Source: an uncultured Bacteroides sp.
Lineage (GTDB): Bacteria > Bacteroidota > Bacteroidia > Bacteroidales > Bacteroidaceae
Reading direction: 5' to 3'
Assembly (NCBI GenBank): GCA_900552075.1
Contig: URYL01000006.1
Location: 86,563-150,562 of the forward strand
DNA length: 64,000 nucleotides
Made by a program: the position numbers and the translations under genes. Position 1 is the first letter of the stretch, and each line of letters begins with the position of its first letter. Positions 26,981 through 35,957 of this stretch are shown here, piece after piece. The notes beneath the pieces are model-generated. The model did not search any database and was not told where the DNA came from. It saw nothing but the letters and a program-made list of their open reading frames with translations.

Positions 26981-29082
26981 TCTCTTTGACCTTTGTTGAG
27001 GGCAATCCTTCTTAACCGGATGCGCAGATTGGATAATTCTGCATCAGTATGCGGGGAAGAAGGATTGTGTGGTTTTAATACAAGGCTATGATCTTTTCCG
27101 TTCAAGGCATCTGGAAGCACCACATCCTGACGGTAGACCTTTTGCTCTTCGGCTGGGCGTAACAGGTAGGTTGCCTGAGTTTCGAATCGGTTGTAAGAGC
27201 GAAGAATGACCACATTCTTTCCCTTTTCAAGTGGAAGAAGTACTTTTTCAGTACGGAACTTCGTACGGTATGGATTCAAGTGTTTGGCAATCAATTTTCC
27301 GTTTACGTAGATTTCCATACCGTTTCCAGCTCCTACTTCTGCCAGCACATATTGTGAACGGGGTGCTTCGACTTCTCGCAGAATATAGTAGCTCGCAAAC
27401 TGAGGACAATCGAGTGTACCTTCTTCTTTTGTTTGTTTCCAGGCTTTACCGGTAAGGGGAGAGTGCTGCAGGTTGGCAGATAAGGAGTCTTTGGCATGGA
27501 AAATTCCGTTCCCAGGTCCGCATACATAGGTTTCTCCCCATGTGGGGCTTGAGAGTGAATTTATTTTTTGTTCTTTACCTTTGTTTAAAGTGACGTGATA
27601 CGTCTTTCCGTCAAGGGTCAAATCAATTTCACGTCCTGCTTCCTGGGAGGTATAAACCACTTCCAACTGCTTTAAAAGCAGTTGTTCAAAATCCCAGCTA
27701 TAACCGATGACACTCCGGTAGTTGGTGTAATAGTCAAAGCAGGAATAACTGTATTGTGGAGTCGCATTCTGCGCAGTCAGTATTATGCTTCTGACCGTAT
27801 TCCCGGGCAACGGTTCAATTTTCTTGTCGAAATCAAGTGTCAGTACATGAATCTGTTTGTCTTTATAGGCTGAGGCCGGTATGGTGAGCACCACTTCATC
27901 CCCATATTGCAGGTAAGTAGCCATTTTCCCGTCTCCTTTTTGCAAGACATATCCTGGCATTTGGAAGGTAATTTTTCCTTCTTTCGGATAAGTGCCTGAA
28001 AGGAACAGATATAAGTGGTTGTCTTTACGGGTCACTGCTCCCCAGTCAAATTCTTGCTGGAATGGAGAAGCTTCTGTTTGATATACAGCGTAACCATAAT
28101 GAGAAAGCCAGTTACCCATTTGTTCCAGTACTTTTTTTTCAAAATCAACCACTTCGCCGTTTCCTTTAGGGCCGATGTTGAGCAAATAGTTTCCTCCTCT
28201 GGAAACTACGTTAATCAGACTGAGAATTTTCTCCCGTACTTTGTCTTCCACCTTGCCGCGTTCCTGCCAGGAGCGGTAGCCCCAAGTCTCATTGAACATG
28301 GAAGCGGCGCTTTGCCAAGGAGCATGCAGTGTTTTTTCCGGATAGTCATTGTCGGCCATTACACAAAAATCGTACTGGTCGTTTCCCAGTCGTCCGCTGA
28401 CCATGCAGTCGGGTTGGTACTGGTGAACCATTTCGTAAAGTTCTTTACTCTGTGCAGGAGTGTTGGAACCCATGTCGAACCAGAGCTCTGAGATAGTTCC
28501 GTAGCGAGTCAGCAATTCCTTCAACTGTTGCTTGGTATAATTGTGATGAGCTTCCGTAATGAAATCCGCATTATGCGGTGACATGGGCGAAGCATACGGA
28601 TAGTGCCAGTCGATGAGTGAAAAGTATAGTCCGAACCGTAACCCTTGTCGGCGGGCTGCTTCTGCCAATTCTTTGACGAAATCCCGTTTGCAAGGGCTGG
28701 CATCGTATGAATTGAACGGAGTGGTGGCAGTTTTGAACAGGCAGAATCCATCGTGGTGCTTGCTGGTAAAGATAATGGAGTGCATACCTGCCTTCTTGGC
28801 CAGCAAGGCGATAGAGTCTGCATTGAACGCAGTGGGATTAAACTCACTGGCTAATTTTTCGTATTCCTCTTGAGGTATTTGTGCGAAAGCCCGAATCTGT
28901 TCACTGTATCCATCTTGAATTTGTTTATGGTTCCAAACTCCTCCCAGTTGTGAATAAAGTCCAAAATGGATGAACATGGAAAACTTATCTCCGTGCCATT
29001 GCTGGAAAGCTTGTGGAGAAACTTGGCCTTTCACTCCCAGACCGATTACACACACTAATAAGGTGATAAATAGCTTTTTCAT
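26974..29082 (-). CDS. Alpha-L-fucosidase, GH29 family, exported
   Basis: The 702-residue exported enzyme has a signal peptide at 1-19 (MKKLFITLLVCVIGLGVKG). The GH29 catalytic barrel follows: WHGDKFSMFIHFGLYS, ITKHHDGFC-like (FTSKHHDGFCLFKT), GLRFGLYFSLIDWHYP, and the nucleophile region ELWFDMGSN near residue 210. The end of the barrel (NYLLNIGPKGNGEV) is the GH29 hallmark. A C-terminal beta-sandwich and further accessory region (about 460-700) may bind carbohydrate. It would release fucose from host or dietary glycans in the periplasm. No SusC/D or sugar-kinase genes adjoin, so it is an isolated enzyme. Linkage preference cannot be read from sequence. Confidence 0.9.
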   Translation of the reverse strand: MKKLFITLLVCVIGLGVKGQVSPQAFQQWHGDKFSMFIHFGLYSQLGGVWNHKQIQDGYSEQIRAFAQIPQEEYEKLASEFNPTAFNADSIALLAKKAGMHSIIFTSKHHDGFCLFKTATTPFNSYDASPCKRDFVKELAEAARRQGLRFGLYFSLIDWHYPYASPMSPHNADFITEAHHNYTKQQLKELLTRYGTISELWFDMGSNTPAQSKELYEMVHQYQPDCMVSGRLGNDQYDFCVMADNDYPEKTLHAPWQSAASMFNETWGYRSWQERGKVEDKVREKILSLINVVSRGGNYLLNIGPKGNGEVVDFEKKVLEQMGNWLSHYGYAVYQTEASPFQQEFDWGAVTRKDNHLYLFLSGTYPKEGKITFQMPGYVLQKGDGKMATYLQYGDEVVLTIPASAYKDKQIHVLTLDFDKKIEPLPGNTVRSIILTAQNATPQYSYSCFDYYTNYRSVIGYSWDFEQLLLKQLEVVYTSQEAGREIDLTLDGKTYHVTLNKGKEQKINSLSSPTWGETYVCGPGNGIFHAKDSLSANLQHSPLTGKAWKQTKEEGTLDCPQFASYYILREVEAPRSQYVLAEVGAGNGMEIYVNGKLIAKHLNPYRTKFRTEKVLLPLEKGKNVVILRSYNRFETQATYLLRPAEEQKVYRQDVVLPDALNGKDHSLVLKPHNPSSPHTDAELSNLRIRLRRIALNKGQRDQ

Positions 29083-29105
29083 GGGCTTTGCTGAATTCGT
29101 TTAAG

Positions 29106-29113
29106 CAAAGATA
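29106..29113 (-). promoter_or_regulatory. -7 promoter element of the fucosidase gene
   Basis: Minus-strand TATCTTTG, 23 bp before the ATG at 29082. Confidence 0.55.
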
Positions 29114-29122
29114 AGGAGTTCT

Positions 29123-29154
29123 TTGTTTTTATAGTGCTTTTTTATGTAATTTTG
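29123..29154 (+). promoter_or_regulatory. Promoter of the DUF5020-purine permease operon
   Basis: TTG (29123-29125), a 21-bp spacer and TAATTTTG (29147-29154), 39 bp before the ATG at 29194. Confidence 0.6.
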
Positions 29155-29193
29155 CAGCCGATTTAAAAACCATTAAAAACAAGTTAAATTCAA

Positions 29194-29895
29194 ATGAAAA
29201 AATTATTTCTTTTCGTTCTTCTCCTGTCTGCCTTTGTAGGAGGAGCCGTGGCGCAGAACATTCAGTTACACTACGACTTGGGACGTGCCTTGTACAAATC
29301 ACTCGACGAACGTCCTTGGGTAACCACCACGGTCGAAATGTTCAAGGCCGACAATTGGGGAAGCACGTATTTCTTTGTCGATATGGATTACACGGATAAG
29401 GGAGTGGCTTCAGCCTATTGGGAAATCAGCCGAGAACTGAAATTCTGGAAAGCTCCTTTTTCTGCACACGTAGAATATAATGGTGGTTTAAATTATATCA
29501 ATAATGCGTTCTTGGGAGGTGCCACTTATTCTTGGAACAACAGTGACTTCTCAAAGACTTTTGGTATTCAGGTGCTCTATAAATACATCCAGAAGAATGC
29601 GAAGCCCCACAATTTCCAGTTGACGGGTACGTGGACGCTGAATTTCTGGCAGGAAAAGTTCACTTTCAGCGGATTTGCCGATTTCTGGCGGGAGAAGCAT
29701 ACCGATGTGAACGGGAAGAATCATAACTTCATATTTATCAGTGAGCCTCAGTTCTGGATAAACCTGAACAAGTTCAAGCATGTGAACGACAATTTGAATC
29801 TGAGTGTCGGTTCGGAATGGGAGTTGAGTACCAATTTCGCTACTCGCGACGGTTTTTATTTTATTCCGACACTGGCCATGAAATGGAGTTTCTGA
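29194..29895 (+). CDS. DUF5020 outer membrane protein (Tsx-like channel fold)
   Basis: The 233-residue exported protein has a signal peptide (about 1-20, ending GGAVAQ). Its many alternating aromatic strands end in a final strand with C-terminal Phe (TLAMKWSF), as expected for an outer-membrane beta barrel. It matches the DUF5020 pattern, which is related to the nucleoside channel Tsx. The gene for a purine permease begins 29 bp after its stop on the same transcript. It is therefore a good candidate for the outer-membrane entry channel for purines or nucleosides; that function is inferred from fold and context. Confidence 0.8.
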   Translation: MKKLFLFVLLLSAFVGGAVAQNIQLHYDLGRALYKSLDERPWVTTTVEMFKADNWGSTYFFVDMDYTDKGVASAYWEISRELKFWKAPFSAHVEYNGGLNYINNAFLGGATYSWNNSDFSKTFGIQVLYKYIQKNAKPHNFQLTGTWTLNFWQEKFTFSGFADFWREKHTDVNGKNHNFIFISEPQFWINLNKFKHVNDNLNLSVGSEWELSTNFATRDGFYFIPTLAMKWSF

Positions 29896-29924
29896 TAAGG
29901 AAATAGACTTAAAGCAATTATAAA

Positions 29925-31217
29925 ATGAAAATGCTGGAAAAATTATTTGGCTTTAATCCTCGAGAAACCCGTGTACGCACGGAAATCTTGGCAGGTATTA
30001 CTACTTTTTTGACCATGGCCTACATTCTGGCGGTCAATCCGAACATCCTGTCGGCTACGGGGATGGACAAAGGAGCCTTGTTTACGACGACGGTCGTGGC
30101 TTCTGCTTTTGCCACTTTGTTGATGGCTTTGTATGCGAAACTTCCTTTCGGACTGGCTCCGGGGATGGGCTTGAATGCCTTTTTTGCCTATACGGTATGT
30201 CTGACGCTGGGATATTCCTGGCAGTTTGCTTTGACGGCTGTGCTGCTGGAAGGTATTATCTTTATTCTCTTGACGATTACCAATCTGCGTGAAAAGATTG
30301 TGGATGCACTTCCGCTCACGCTTCGAAATGCCATTGGGGCAGGTATCGGTCTGTTTATCGCTTTCATCGGTTTGCAGAATGCCGGTATTATTGTAAACAA
30401 CGATGCGACTTTGCTTTCACTGGGAGATATCACTTCAGGCTCTGCCTTACTGGGAATTATCGGTTTGCTGGTCACTTCCATCCTGCTGATAAAAAGAGTA
30501 CGCGGTGCCTTGCTGATTGGTATCCTGCTGACTACCGTGATTGGCATTCCGATGGGGCAGACTCATCTGGATGGCGTGTTCAGTACACCTCCTTCCATAG
30601 CTCCGATTTTCTGTCAGTTCCAGTGGGAACATATCTTCACCAAGGAAATGGTCATTGTCGTTTTCACTTTCCTGTTTGTGGATATGTTTGATACCATTGG
30701 TACCTTGGTGGGCGTAACCACAAAGGCAGGTATGGTGACAAAAGACGGAAAGATTCCTCATTTGAAGCAGGCTTTCTTGGTAGATGCGGTAGGTACGACA
30801 GCTGGAGCCGTATTGGGAACCAGTACCATTACGACCTTTGTGGAGAGTGCTTCTGGAGTAGGAGAAGGGGGACGCAGCGGGCTGACAGCTTTCGTGACCG
30901 CCGTTTGTTTCCTGTTGTCCTTGTTCTTGGCTCCTTTCTTCCTGGCTGTTCCGGGAGCTGCTACGGCTCCGGTACTGATTTTGGTGGGACTGATGATGAT
31001 GTCTTCCGTCAAGAAGGTAGATTTCCTGGATTATTCCGAGGCTATTCCAGCTTTCATCTGTATCATCTTCATGCCGTTGGCTTATAGTATCTCCGATGGT
31101 ATTGTGCTGGGAATGATCAGTTATGTGCTGATTAACTTGTTGTGCGGACATACCAAGAAGCTGACGCCGGCCATGTACATCTTGTCGGTCATCTTTGTTT
31201 TTAAGTTTTTCTTGTAA
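29925..31217 (+). CDS. NCS2/AzgA-type purine permease
   Basis: The 430-residue inner-membrane transporter is of the AzgA branch of the NCS2 family, which imports adenine, guanine or hypoxanthine with protons. The sequence shows TEILAGITTFLTMAYILAVNP at the N terminus, GLAPGMGLNAFFAYTV, the mid-protein FLFVDMFDTIGTLVG and the substrate-site helix TSTITTFVESASGVGEGGRSGLTA. About 12-14 hydrophobic segments are present. It forms an operon with the upstream DUF5020 barrel. Which purine is carried is not determined. Confidence 0.93.
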   Translation: MKMLEKLFGFNPRETRVRTEILAGITTFLTMAYILAVNPNILSATGMDKGALFTTTVVASAFATLLMALYAKLPFGLAPGMGLNAFFAYTVCLTLGYSWQFALTAVLLEGIIFILLTITNLREKIVDALPLTLRNAIGAGIGLFIAFIGLQNAGIIVNNDATLLSLGDITSGSALLGIIGLLVTSILLIKRVRGALLIGILLTTVIGIPMGQTHLDGVFSTPPSIAPIFCQFQWEHIFTKEMVIVVFTFLFVDMFDTIGTLVGVTTKAGMVTKDGKIPHLKQAFLVDAVGTTAGAVLGTSTITTFVESASGVGEGGRSGLTAFVTAVCFLLSLFLAPFFLAVPGAATAPVLILVGLMMMSSVKKVDFLDYSEAIPAFICIIFMPLAYSISDGIVLGMISYVLINLLCGHTKKLTPAMYILSVIFVFKFFL

Positions 31218-31245
31218 TTTTAGTCCGTTTTAAGGATATAATAGC

Positions 31246-31289
31246 GCGGAAATGCTGGTGTAATATGAGCTGGTATTTCCGCTTTTTTT
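31246..31289 (+). terminator. Terminator after the purine permease gene
   Basis: GCGGAAATGC pairs with GTATTTCCGC (one G-T wobble), followed by seven T. Confidence 0.75.
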
Positions 31290-31312
31290 GTGTATAATAT
31301 TCTGTCAAGTGC

Positions 31313-31341
31313 TTGGTGTTAAAAGGATTTTCCTAACTTTG
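31313..31341 (+). promoter_or_regulatory. Promoter of the ABC exporter operon
   Basis: TTG (31313-31315), an 18-bp spacer and TAACTTTG (31334-31341), 46 bp before the ATG at 31388. Confidence 0.6.
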
Positions 31342-31387
31342 TTGAATGTGAAATGTATTTTATAATTAAACTTTTAAAATCTAAGAC

Positions 31388-32305
31388 ATGAATGATTCTT
31401 TTTTAGAAACACGACAAGTCACCAAACGCTATGCCAACCATACGGCATTGGAGGAAGTAAGCATTCAAGTTCCTAAAGGGCAAGTCTTTGGTTTGCTGGG
31501 ACCCAATGGAGCTGGGAAAACCACGCTAATTCGTATCATTAACCGTATTACAGCGCCCGATGCGGGGGAAGTTTGGTTCGATGGGCACCTTTCCCAACCG
31601 CAGGATATTTATTCCATCGGTTATCTTCCGGAAGAACGGGGACTTTACAAGAAAATGAAAGTGGGGGAACAGGCTGTGTATCTGGCCCAACTGAAAGGAT
31701 TGAGCCGTCAGGAAGCAAAAAAACGTCTGACCGACTGGTTCGATCGGTTTGACATTATGCCTTGGTGGAACAAGAAGCTGGAAGAGCTTTCCAAAGGGAT
31801 GCAGCAGAAAGTACAGTTTGTCATTACTGTACTTCACCGTCCCCCTTTGTTGATTTTCGATGAGCCGTTCTCCGGTTTCGACCCTGTGAATGCGGAACTG
31901 TTGAAACGCGAAATCCTGAAGCTGAAAGAAGAAGGGCATACCATTATCTTCTCTACGCATAACATGGCGTCCGTAGAAGAAATCTGCGACCACATTGCGC
32001 TGATCAATCATTCCCAGGTGGTGTTGCAAGGAGCTGTGCAAGACATACGTTCTCAGTATAAGAGCAATCAGTATGAACTGACGGTACGGTCGGGCAATCC
32101 TTTACCGGAATCGAATGCTTTTGAGGTGGTTGACAGTCAAGTTGTCGATGCGCAGACGGTCAGCTACAAATTGCGTAAACTGACTGCCATCTCCAATTCG
32201 GAAATGTTGTCACTGATTGGCGCCCAAACTGAAATCATTCAGTTCTCAGAATGTATTCCTTCTATGAATGATATTTTTATCCGTACGGTAGAAGGTAAAA
32301 TTTAA
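31388..32305 (+). CDS. ABC transporter ATP-binding protein (NatA-like)
   Basis: The 305-residue ATPase has Walker A at 38-46 (GPNGAGKTT), the ABC signature as LSKGMQQKVQF near residue 138, and Walker B with LLIFDEPFSGFDP. The H-loop is FSTHNM. The signature starts with LSKG rather than LSGG, as in NatA. The DUF4162-like C-terminal tail (about 215-305) is typical of ABC-2 exporters of the NatA/CcmA group. It pairs with the permease gene that starts 16 bp later. Sodium or drug export is possible; the substrate is unknown. Confidence 0.9.
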   Translation: MNDSFLETRQVTKRYANHTALEEVSIQVPKGQVFGLLGPNGAGKTTLIRIINRITAPDAGEVWFDGHLSQPQDIYSIGYLPEERGLYKKMKVGEQAVYLAQLKGLSRQEAKKRLTDWFDRFDIMPWWNKKLEELSKGMQQKVQFVITVLHRPPLLIFDEPFSGFDPVNAELLKREILKLKEEGHTIIFSTHNMASVEEICDHIALINHSQVVLQGAVQDIRSQYKSNQYELTVRSGNPLPESNAFEVVDSQVVDAQTVSYKLRKLTAISNSEMLSLIGAQTEIIQFSECIPSMNDIFIRTVEGKI

Positions 32306-32321
32306 TTAAATCTATTTTGCT

Positions 32322-33575
32322 ATGAACAAGACTTGGATTATTATTCAACGTGAATTTATAAATCGAGTGAGCAAGAAATCATTCATTTTGCTCACCATCC
32401 TGATGCCGTTTGTGTTTGCGGCACTTATTTTTGTTCCCTTGTGGTTATCTACAGTCAAGGGAGGCGACCAGAAACAGGTAGCGGTCATTGATGCCACCAT
32501 GAAATACCTGCCTCAGTTCAAGGACGATGAATCCTGGCATTTTGTCGGTGTGCCTCAAATGGAGGCTTCTTTCCGGACAGATTCCAGCGCGTTTGAGGCT
32601 GTGGTGGAAATCAAGGCCGACTTAGTGGCTCATCCGGAAGCCGTGACCATTTATTCACGGAAAGAAGTGCCGAACAGTCTTTCTCGACTGGTAGGCGAGA
32701 CACTTGATGAACAGGTACGCCAGGATAAACTGCTTCACTATGACATTCCTCAGTTACCTTCCATCATGCAAGATATGAACCGGAAACTGAATATCCGAAC
32801 AATAAAATGGAGTGACGACGGCACGGAAAGCGAATCGAATGCGGGAGCAGCCATGGCCGCCGGCATGGTATTGACTTTCCTTATTTATATGTTTGTAATG
32901 TCTTACGGAGGTATGGTGATGCAAAGTGTGATGGAGGAAAAGACCAACCGCATTGTGGAAGTCATTGTGTCTTCTGTCCGTCCTTTTCAGCTGATGATTG
33001 GAAAGATTGTGGGTATCGGGCTGGTAGGTGTGGCCCAGCTGGCCATTTGGATTCTGTTGATTGTGGTGTTGTTGGGCATTGCGGGTAGCTTATCCGGCAG
33101 TTCCCCGGAGTTGATGGGAGAGGCTTCCGGGTTACTGGCTACACTTCACGGATTGAATTTAGCCAAAATGGGAGGCTTCTTTGTCTTGAACTTCATTGGA
33201 GGTTATCTGGTATATGCGTCTATCTTTGCGGCCATCGGGGCGGCCATCAACGGGCAGGAAGATTCCCAGCAGTTTATGACTCCGATTATTCTGTTACTGA
33301 TTTTTGCGCTGTATGCGGGTATCTATAGTTCCGATAATCCTGACGGACCACTGGCTATCTGGTGCTCCATGATTCCGTTTACTTCTCCTATTGTCATGAT
33401 GGTGCGTTTGCCTTTCGATGTACCGGTATGGGAAACCGTGCTGTCGGTGGTGATTTTGTATGCCGCTGCTTTCGGTATGATTTGGATAGCGGGAAAGATT
33501 TACCGGGTAGGTATTCTGATGTACGGCAAGAAACCTTCTTTCAAGGAAATGATTCGTTGGATTACGTATAAATGA
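32322..33575 (+). CDS. ABC-2 family permease (NatB-like)
   Basis: The 417-residue permease has one membrane segment near the N terminus (about 20-45), a periplasmic domain of about 140 residues, and then five to six segments from about residue 180. The conserved ABC-2 stretch VMEEKTNRIVEVIVSSVRPFQLMIGKIVG is present. This is the NatB/YhaP layout. It is cotranscribed with the ATPase upstream. A palindrome array begins 6 bp after its stop codon, followed by a bidirectional terminator. Confidence 0.88.
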   Translation: MNKTWIIIQREFINRVSKKSFILLTILMPFVFAALIFVPLWLSTVKGGDQKQVAVIDATMKYLPQFKDDESWHFVGVPQMEASFRTDSSAFEAVVEIKADLVAHPEAVTIYSRKEVPNSLSRLVGETLDEQVRQDKLLHYDIPQLPSIMQDMNRKLNIRTIKWSDDGTESESNAGAAMAAGMVLTFLIYMFVMSYGGMVMQSVMEEKTNRIVEVIVSSVRPFQLMIGKIVGIGLVGVAQLAIWILLIVVLLGIAGSLSGSSPELMGEASGLLATLHGLNLAKMGGFFVLNFIGGYLVYASIFAAIGAAINGQEDSQQFMTPIILLLIFALYAGIYSSDNPDGPLAIWCSMIPFTSPIVMMVRLPFDVPVWETVLSVVILYAAAFGMIWIAGKIYRVGILMYGKKPSFKEMIRWITYK

Positions 33576-33581
33576 CTTTTC

Positions 33582-33667
33582 AGTACTTCCAGGGCAGTAC
33601 CGTAGTACTTTCAAGGCAGTACTGCAGTACTTTCAGTGAAGTACTTTAGTACTGTTTAGGAAGTACT
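33582..33667. repeat. Array of paired AGTACT palindromes with 22-bp period
   Basis: AGTACT (one copy AGTACC) occurs at 33582, 33596, 33604, 33618, 33626, 33640, 33648 and 33662. The spacings alternate 14, 8, 14, 8, 14, 8, 14, giving four units of AGTACT-N8-AGTACT-N2 with an exact 22-bp period. It lies between the convergent natB-like gene and mutB, just before a strong terminator. The core is unrelated to the AAACGTACGTTT arrays but the period is the same. Confidence 0.93.
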
Positions 33668-33733
33668 GATATTGCCTAAAAGGTTGGTAAATAGTTCCTT
33701 TTACATCAAGCTGAAAAAATGATGGAGGAAGTA

Positions 33734-33780
33734 TAAAAAAGCAGAGGCGTCTCAAAATCTGAGACGCCTCTGCTTTTTTA
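33734..33780. terminator. Strong bidirectional terminator between the ABC permease gene and mutB
   Basis: AAAAAAGCAGAGGCGTCTCA pairs perfectly with TGAGACGCCTCTGCTTTTTT around AAATC. It serves both convergent genes. Confidence 0.9.
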
Positions 33781-33793
33781 TAGAAATCTTCTT

Positions 33794-35947
33794 TTATTCT
33801 TCTTCCGCTTCCAGTAACAGTTCCATTACCTGACAAGCCGATTTGGCGACGGAAGTACCCGGGCCAAAGATGGCCATTACGCCGGCTTTATACAGGAAGT
33901 CATAATCCTGTGCCGGGATGACACCTCCGGCAAAGACCAGGATATCTTCACGTCCCAGACGCTTCAATTCGGCAATGATTTGCGGAATCAAGGTCTTGTG
34001 TCCGGCAGCCAGTGACGATACACCTACTGCATGTACGTCGTTTTCCACGGCTTCGCGGGCTGCTTCTTCCGGTGTCTGGAACAACGGTCCCATATCCACG
34101 TCGAAGCCACAGTCGGCAAATCCGGTTGCTACTACTTTGGCACCACGGTCGTGTCCGTCCTGTCCCATTTTGGCAATCATGACACGCGGACGGCGGCCTT
34201 CTTTCTTGGCAAATTCTTCGGTCAGTTCGCAAGCCCGTGCGAAATCTGCGTCCTTTTTACTTTCTGATGAATACACGCCTGATATTGTTCTGATAATTGC
34301 TTTATAACGTCCTACGACTTTTTCGCAGGCATCGGATATTTCTCCCAGTGTGGCCCGTACGCGCGCAGCTTCAACAGCCAGTTCCAGCAGGTTGCCCTTG
34401 CCGGTACGTACGCATTCGGTGATAGCCTCCAGTGCCTTGTCCACCTCGGCCTGGTTACGCCCTTCTTTCAGGCGGCGCAGATTCTCAATCTGTTCCTGAC
34501 GTACGGCGGTGTTGTCTACTTCCAAAATGTCAATCGGGTCTTCTTTTTCCAAACGGTATTTGTTGGTACCCACAATGGTCTGCTCGCCGGAGTCGATACG
34601 AGCCTGTGTGCGGGCAGCCGCTTCTTCGATACGCATCTTCGGAATACCTGTTTCGATGGCCTTGGCCATACCACCCAGTTTCTCGATTTCCTGAATGTGT
34701 TCCCATGCCTTGTGAGCCAGCTCGTTGGTCAAGGATTCCACATAGTAAGAACCTCCCCACGGATCCACGTTCTTGCAAATCTGTGTTTCTTCCTGAATGT
34801 AAATCTGCGTGTTTCGGGCGATACGGGCCGAGAAGTCCGTCGGCAAGGCGATGGCTTCATCCAGTGCGTTGGTATGCAGTGACTGCGTGTGTCCCAGTGC
34901 GGCAGCCATAGCCTCGATACAAGTACGTCCTACGTTGTTGAACGGGTCCTGTTCGGTCAGTGACCATCCGGAAGTCTGAGAGTGTGTACGCAGAGCCAGT
35001 GATTTCGGGTTCTTCGGATGGAACTGTTTTACAATCTTGGCCCACAGCATACGGGCGGCACGCATCTTGGCAATTTCCATGAAATGGTTCATACCGATGG
35101 CCCAGAAAAACGACAGACGGGGAGCAAAGGCATCGATGTCGATACCGGCAGCGACTCCCGCACGAAGGTATTCCAAACCGTCGGCCAGGGTATAAGCCAG
35201 TTCGATGTCGGCTGTAGCACCTGCTTCCTGCATGTGGTATCCCGAGATAGAGATGGAGTTGAATTTCGGCATCTTCTGAGAAGTGTATTCAAAGATGTCG
35301 GAAATAATCTTCATGGAGAAGGCAGGCGGATAAATATAGGTGTTGCGCACCATGAATTCCTTCAGGATATCGTTCTGGATGGTTCCGGCCATTTCTTCCA
35401 GTTTGGCACCCTGTTCCAGTCCCGCATTGATGTAGAACGCCATGATGGGAAGCACTGCCCCGTTCATGGTCATGGATACAGACATCTTGTTCAAGGGAAT
35501 GCCGTCGAAAAGCACCTTCATGTTTTCCAGCGAGCAGATAGACACGCCGGCCTTACCCACATCGCCCACTACGCGCGGATGGTCCGGGTCGTAGCCGCGG
35601 TGAGTCGGAAGGTCGAAGGCGACCGACAGACCTTTCTGTCCGGAAGCCAGGTTACGACGGTAAAAGGCGTTGGATTCTTCTGCGGTAGAGAATCCGGCAT
35701 ACTGACGGATGGTCCACGGACGGAAGGTGTACATCATGGAGTATGGGCCACGAAGATAAGGAGGAATACCTGCTACATAGTTCAGGTGTTCCATGCCCTC
35801 CAGGTCTTCCTTGGTATATACAGGCTTCACCTGAATCTGTTCAGGTGTTTTCCAGTTGGCGGTGATGCCATTCTCTTTCTGCCATTCCATGCCGTTCTGC
35901 GGATGGAAACCGGCAAATATATCGATTTGTGTAAAATTCTGTCTCAT
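33794..35947 (-). CDS. mutB: Methylmalonyl-CoA mutase large (catalytic) subunit
   Basis: The 717-residue adenosylcobalamin enzyme interconverts succinyl-CoA and (R)-methylmalonyl-CoA, the key step of propionate formation in this group. The catalytic barrel includes [37 protein letters not shown] and [11 protein letters not shown]. The C-terminal cobalamin domain has the base-off ligand motif D597-G-H599-D-R-G602, followed by [12 protein letters not shown] and VFAGGVIP. The ATG at 35947 is used because the longer frame adds 28 unrelated residues from inside mutA. It begins 10 bp after the mutA stop. Confidence 0.97.
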   Translation of the reverse strand: MRQNFTQIDIFAGFHPQNGMEWQKENGITANWKTPEQIQVKPVYTKEDLEGMEHLNYVAGIPPYLRGPYSMMYTFRPWTIRQYAGFSTAEESNAFYRRNLASGQKGLSVAFDLPTHRGYDPDHPRVVGDVGKAGVSICSLENMKVLFDGIPLNKMSVSMTMNGAVLPIMAFYINAGLEQGAKLEEMAGTIQNDILKEFMVRNTYIYPPAFSMKIISDIFEYTSQKMPKFNSISISGYHMQEAGATADIELAYTLADGLEYLRAGVAAGIDIDAFAPRLSFFWAIGMNHFMEIAKMRAARMLWAKIVKQFHPKNPKSLALRTHSQTSGWSLTEQDPFNNVGRTCIEAMAAALGHTQSLHTNALDEAIALPTDFSARIARNTQIYIQEETQICKNVDPWGGSYYVESLTNELAHKAWEHIQEIEKLGGMAKAIETGIPKMRIEEAAARTQARIDSGEQTIVGTNKYRLEKEDPIDILEVDNTAVRQEQIENLRRLKEGRNQAEVDKALEAITECVRTGKGNLLELAVEAARVRATLGEISDACEKVVGRYKAIIRTISGVYSSESKKDADFARACELTEEFAKKEGRRPRVMIAKMGQDGHDRGAKVVATGFADCGFDVDMGPLFQTPEEAAREAVENDVHAVGVSSLAAGHKTLIPQIIAELKRLGREDILVFAGGVIPAQDYDFLYKAGVMAIFGPGTSVAKSACQVMELLLEAEEE

Positions 35948-35957
35948 AGTGTGCAAT

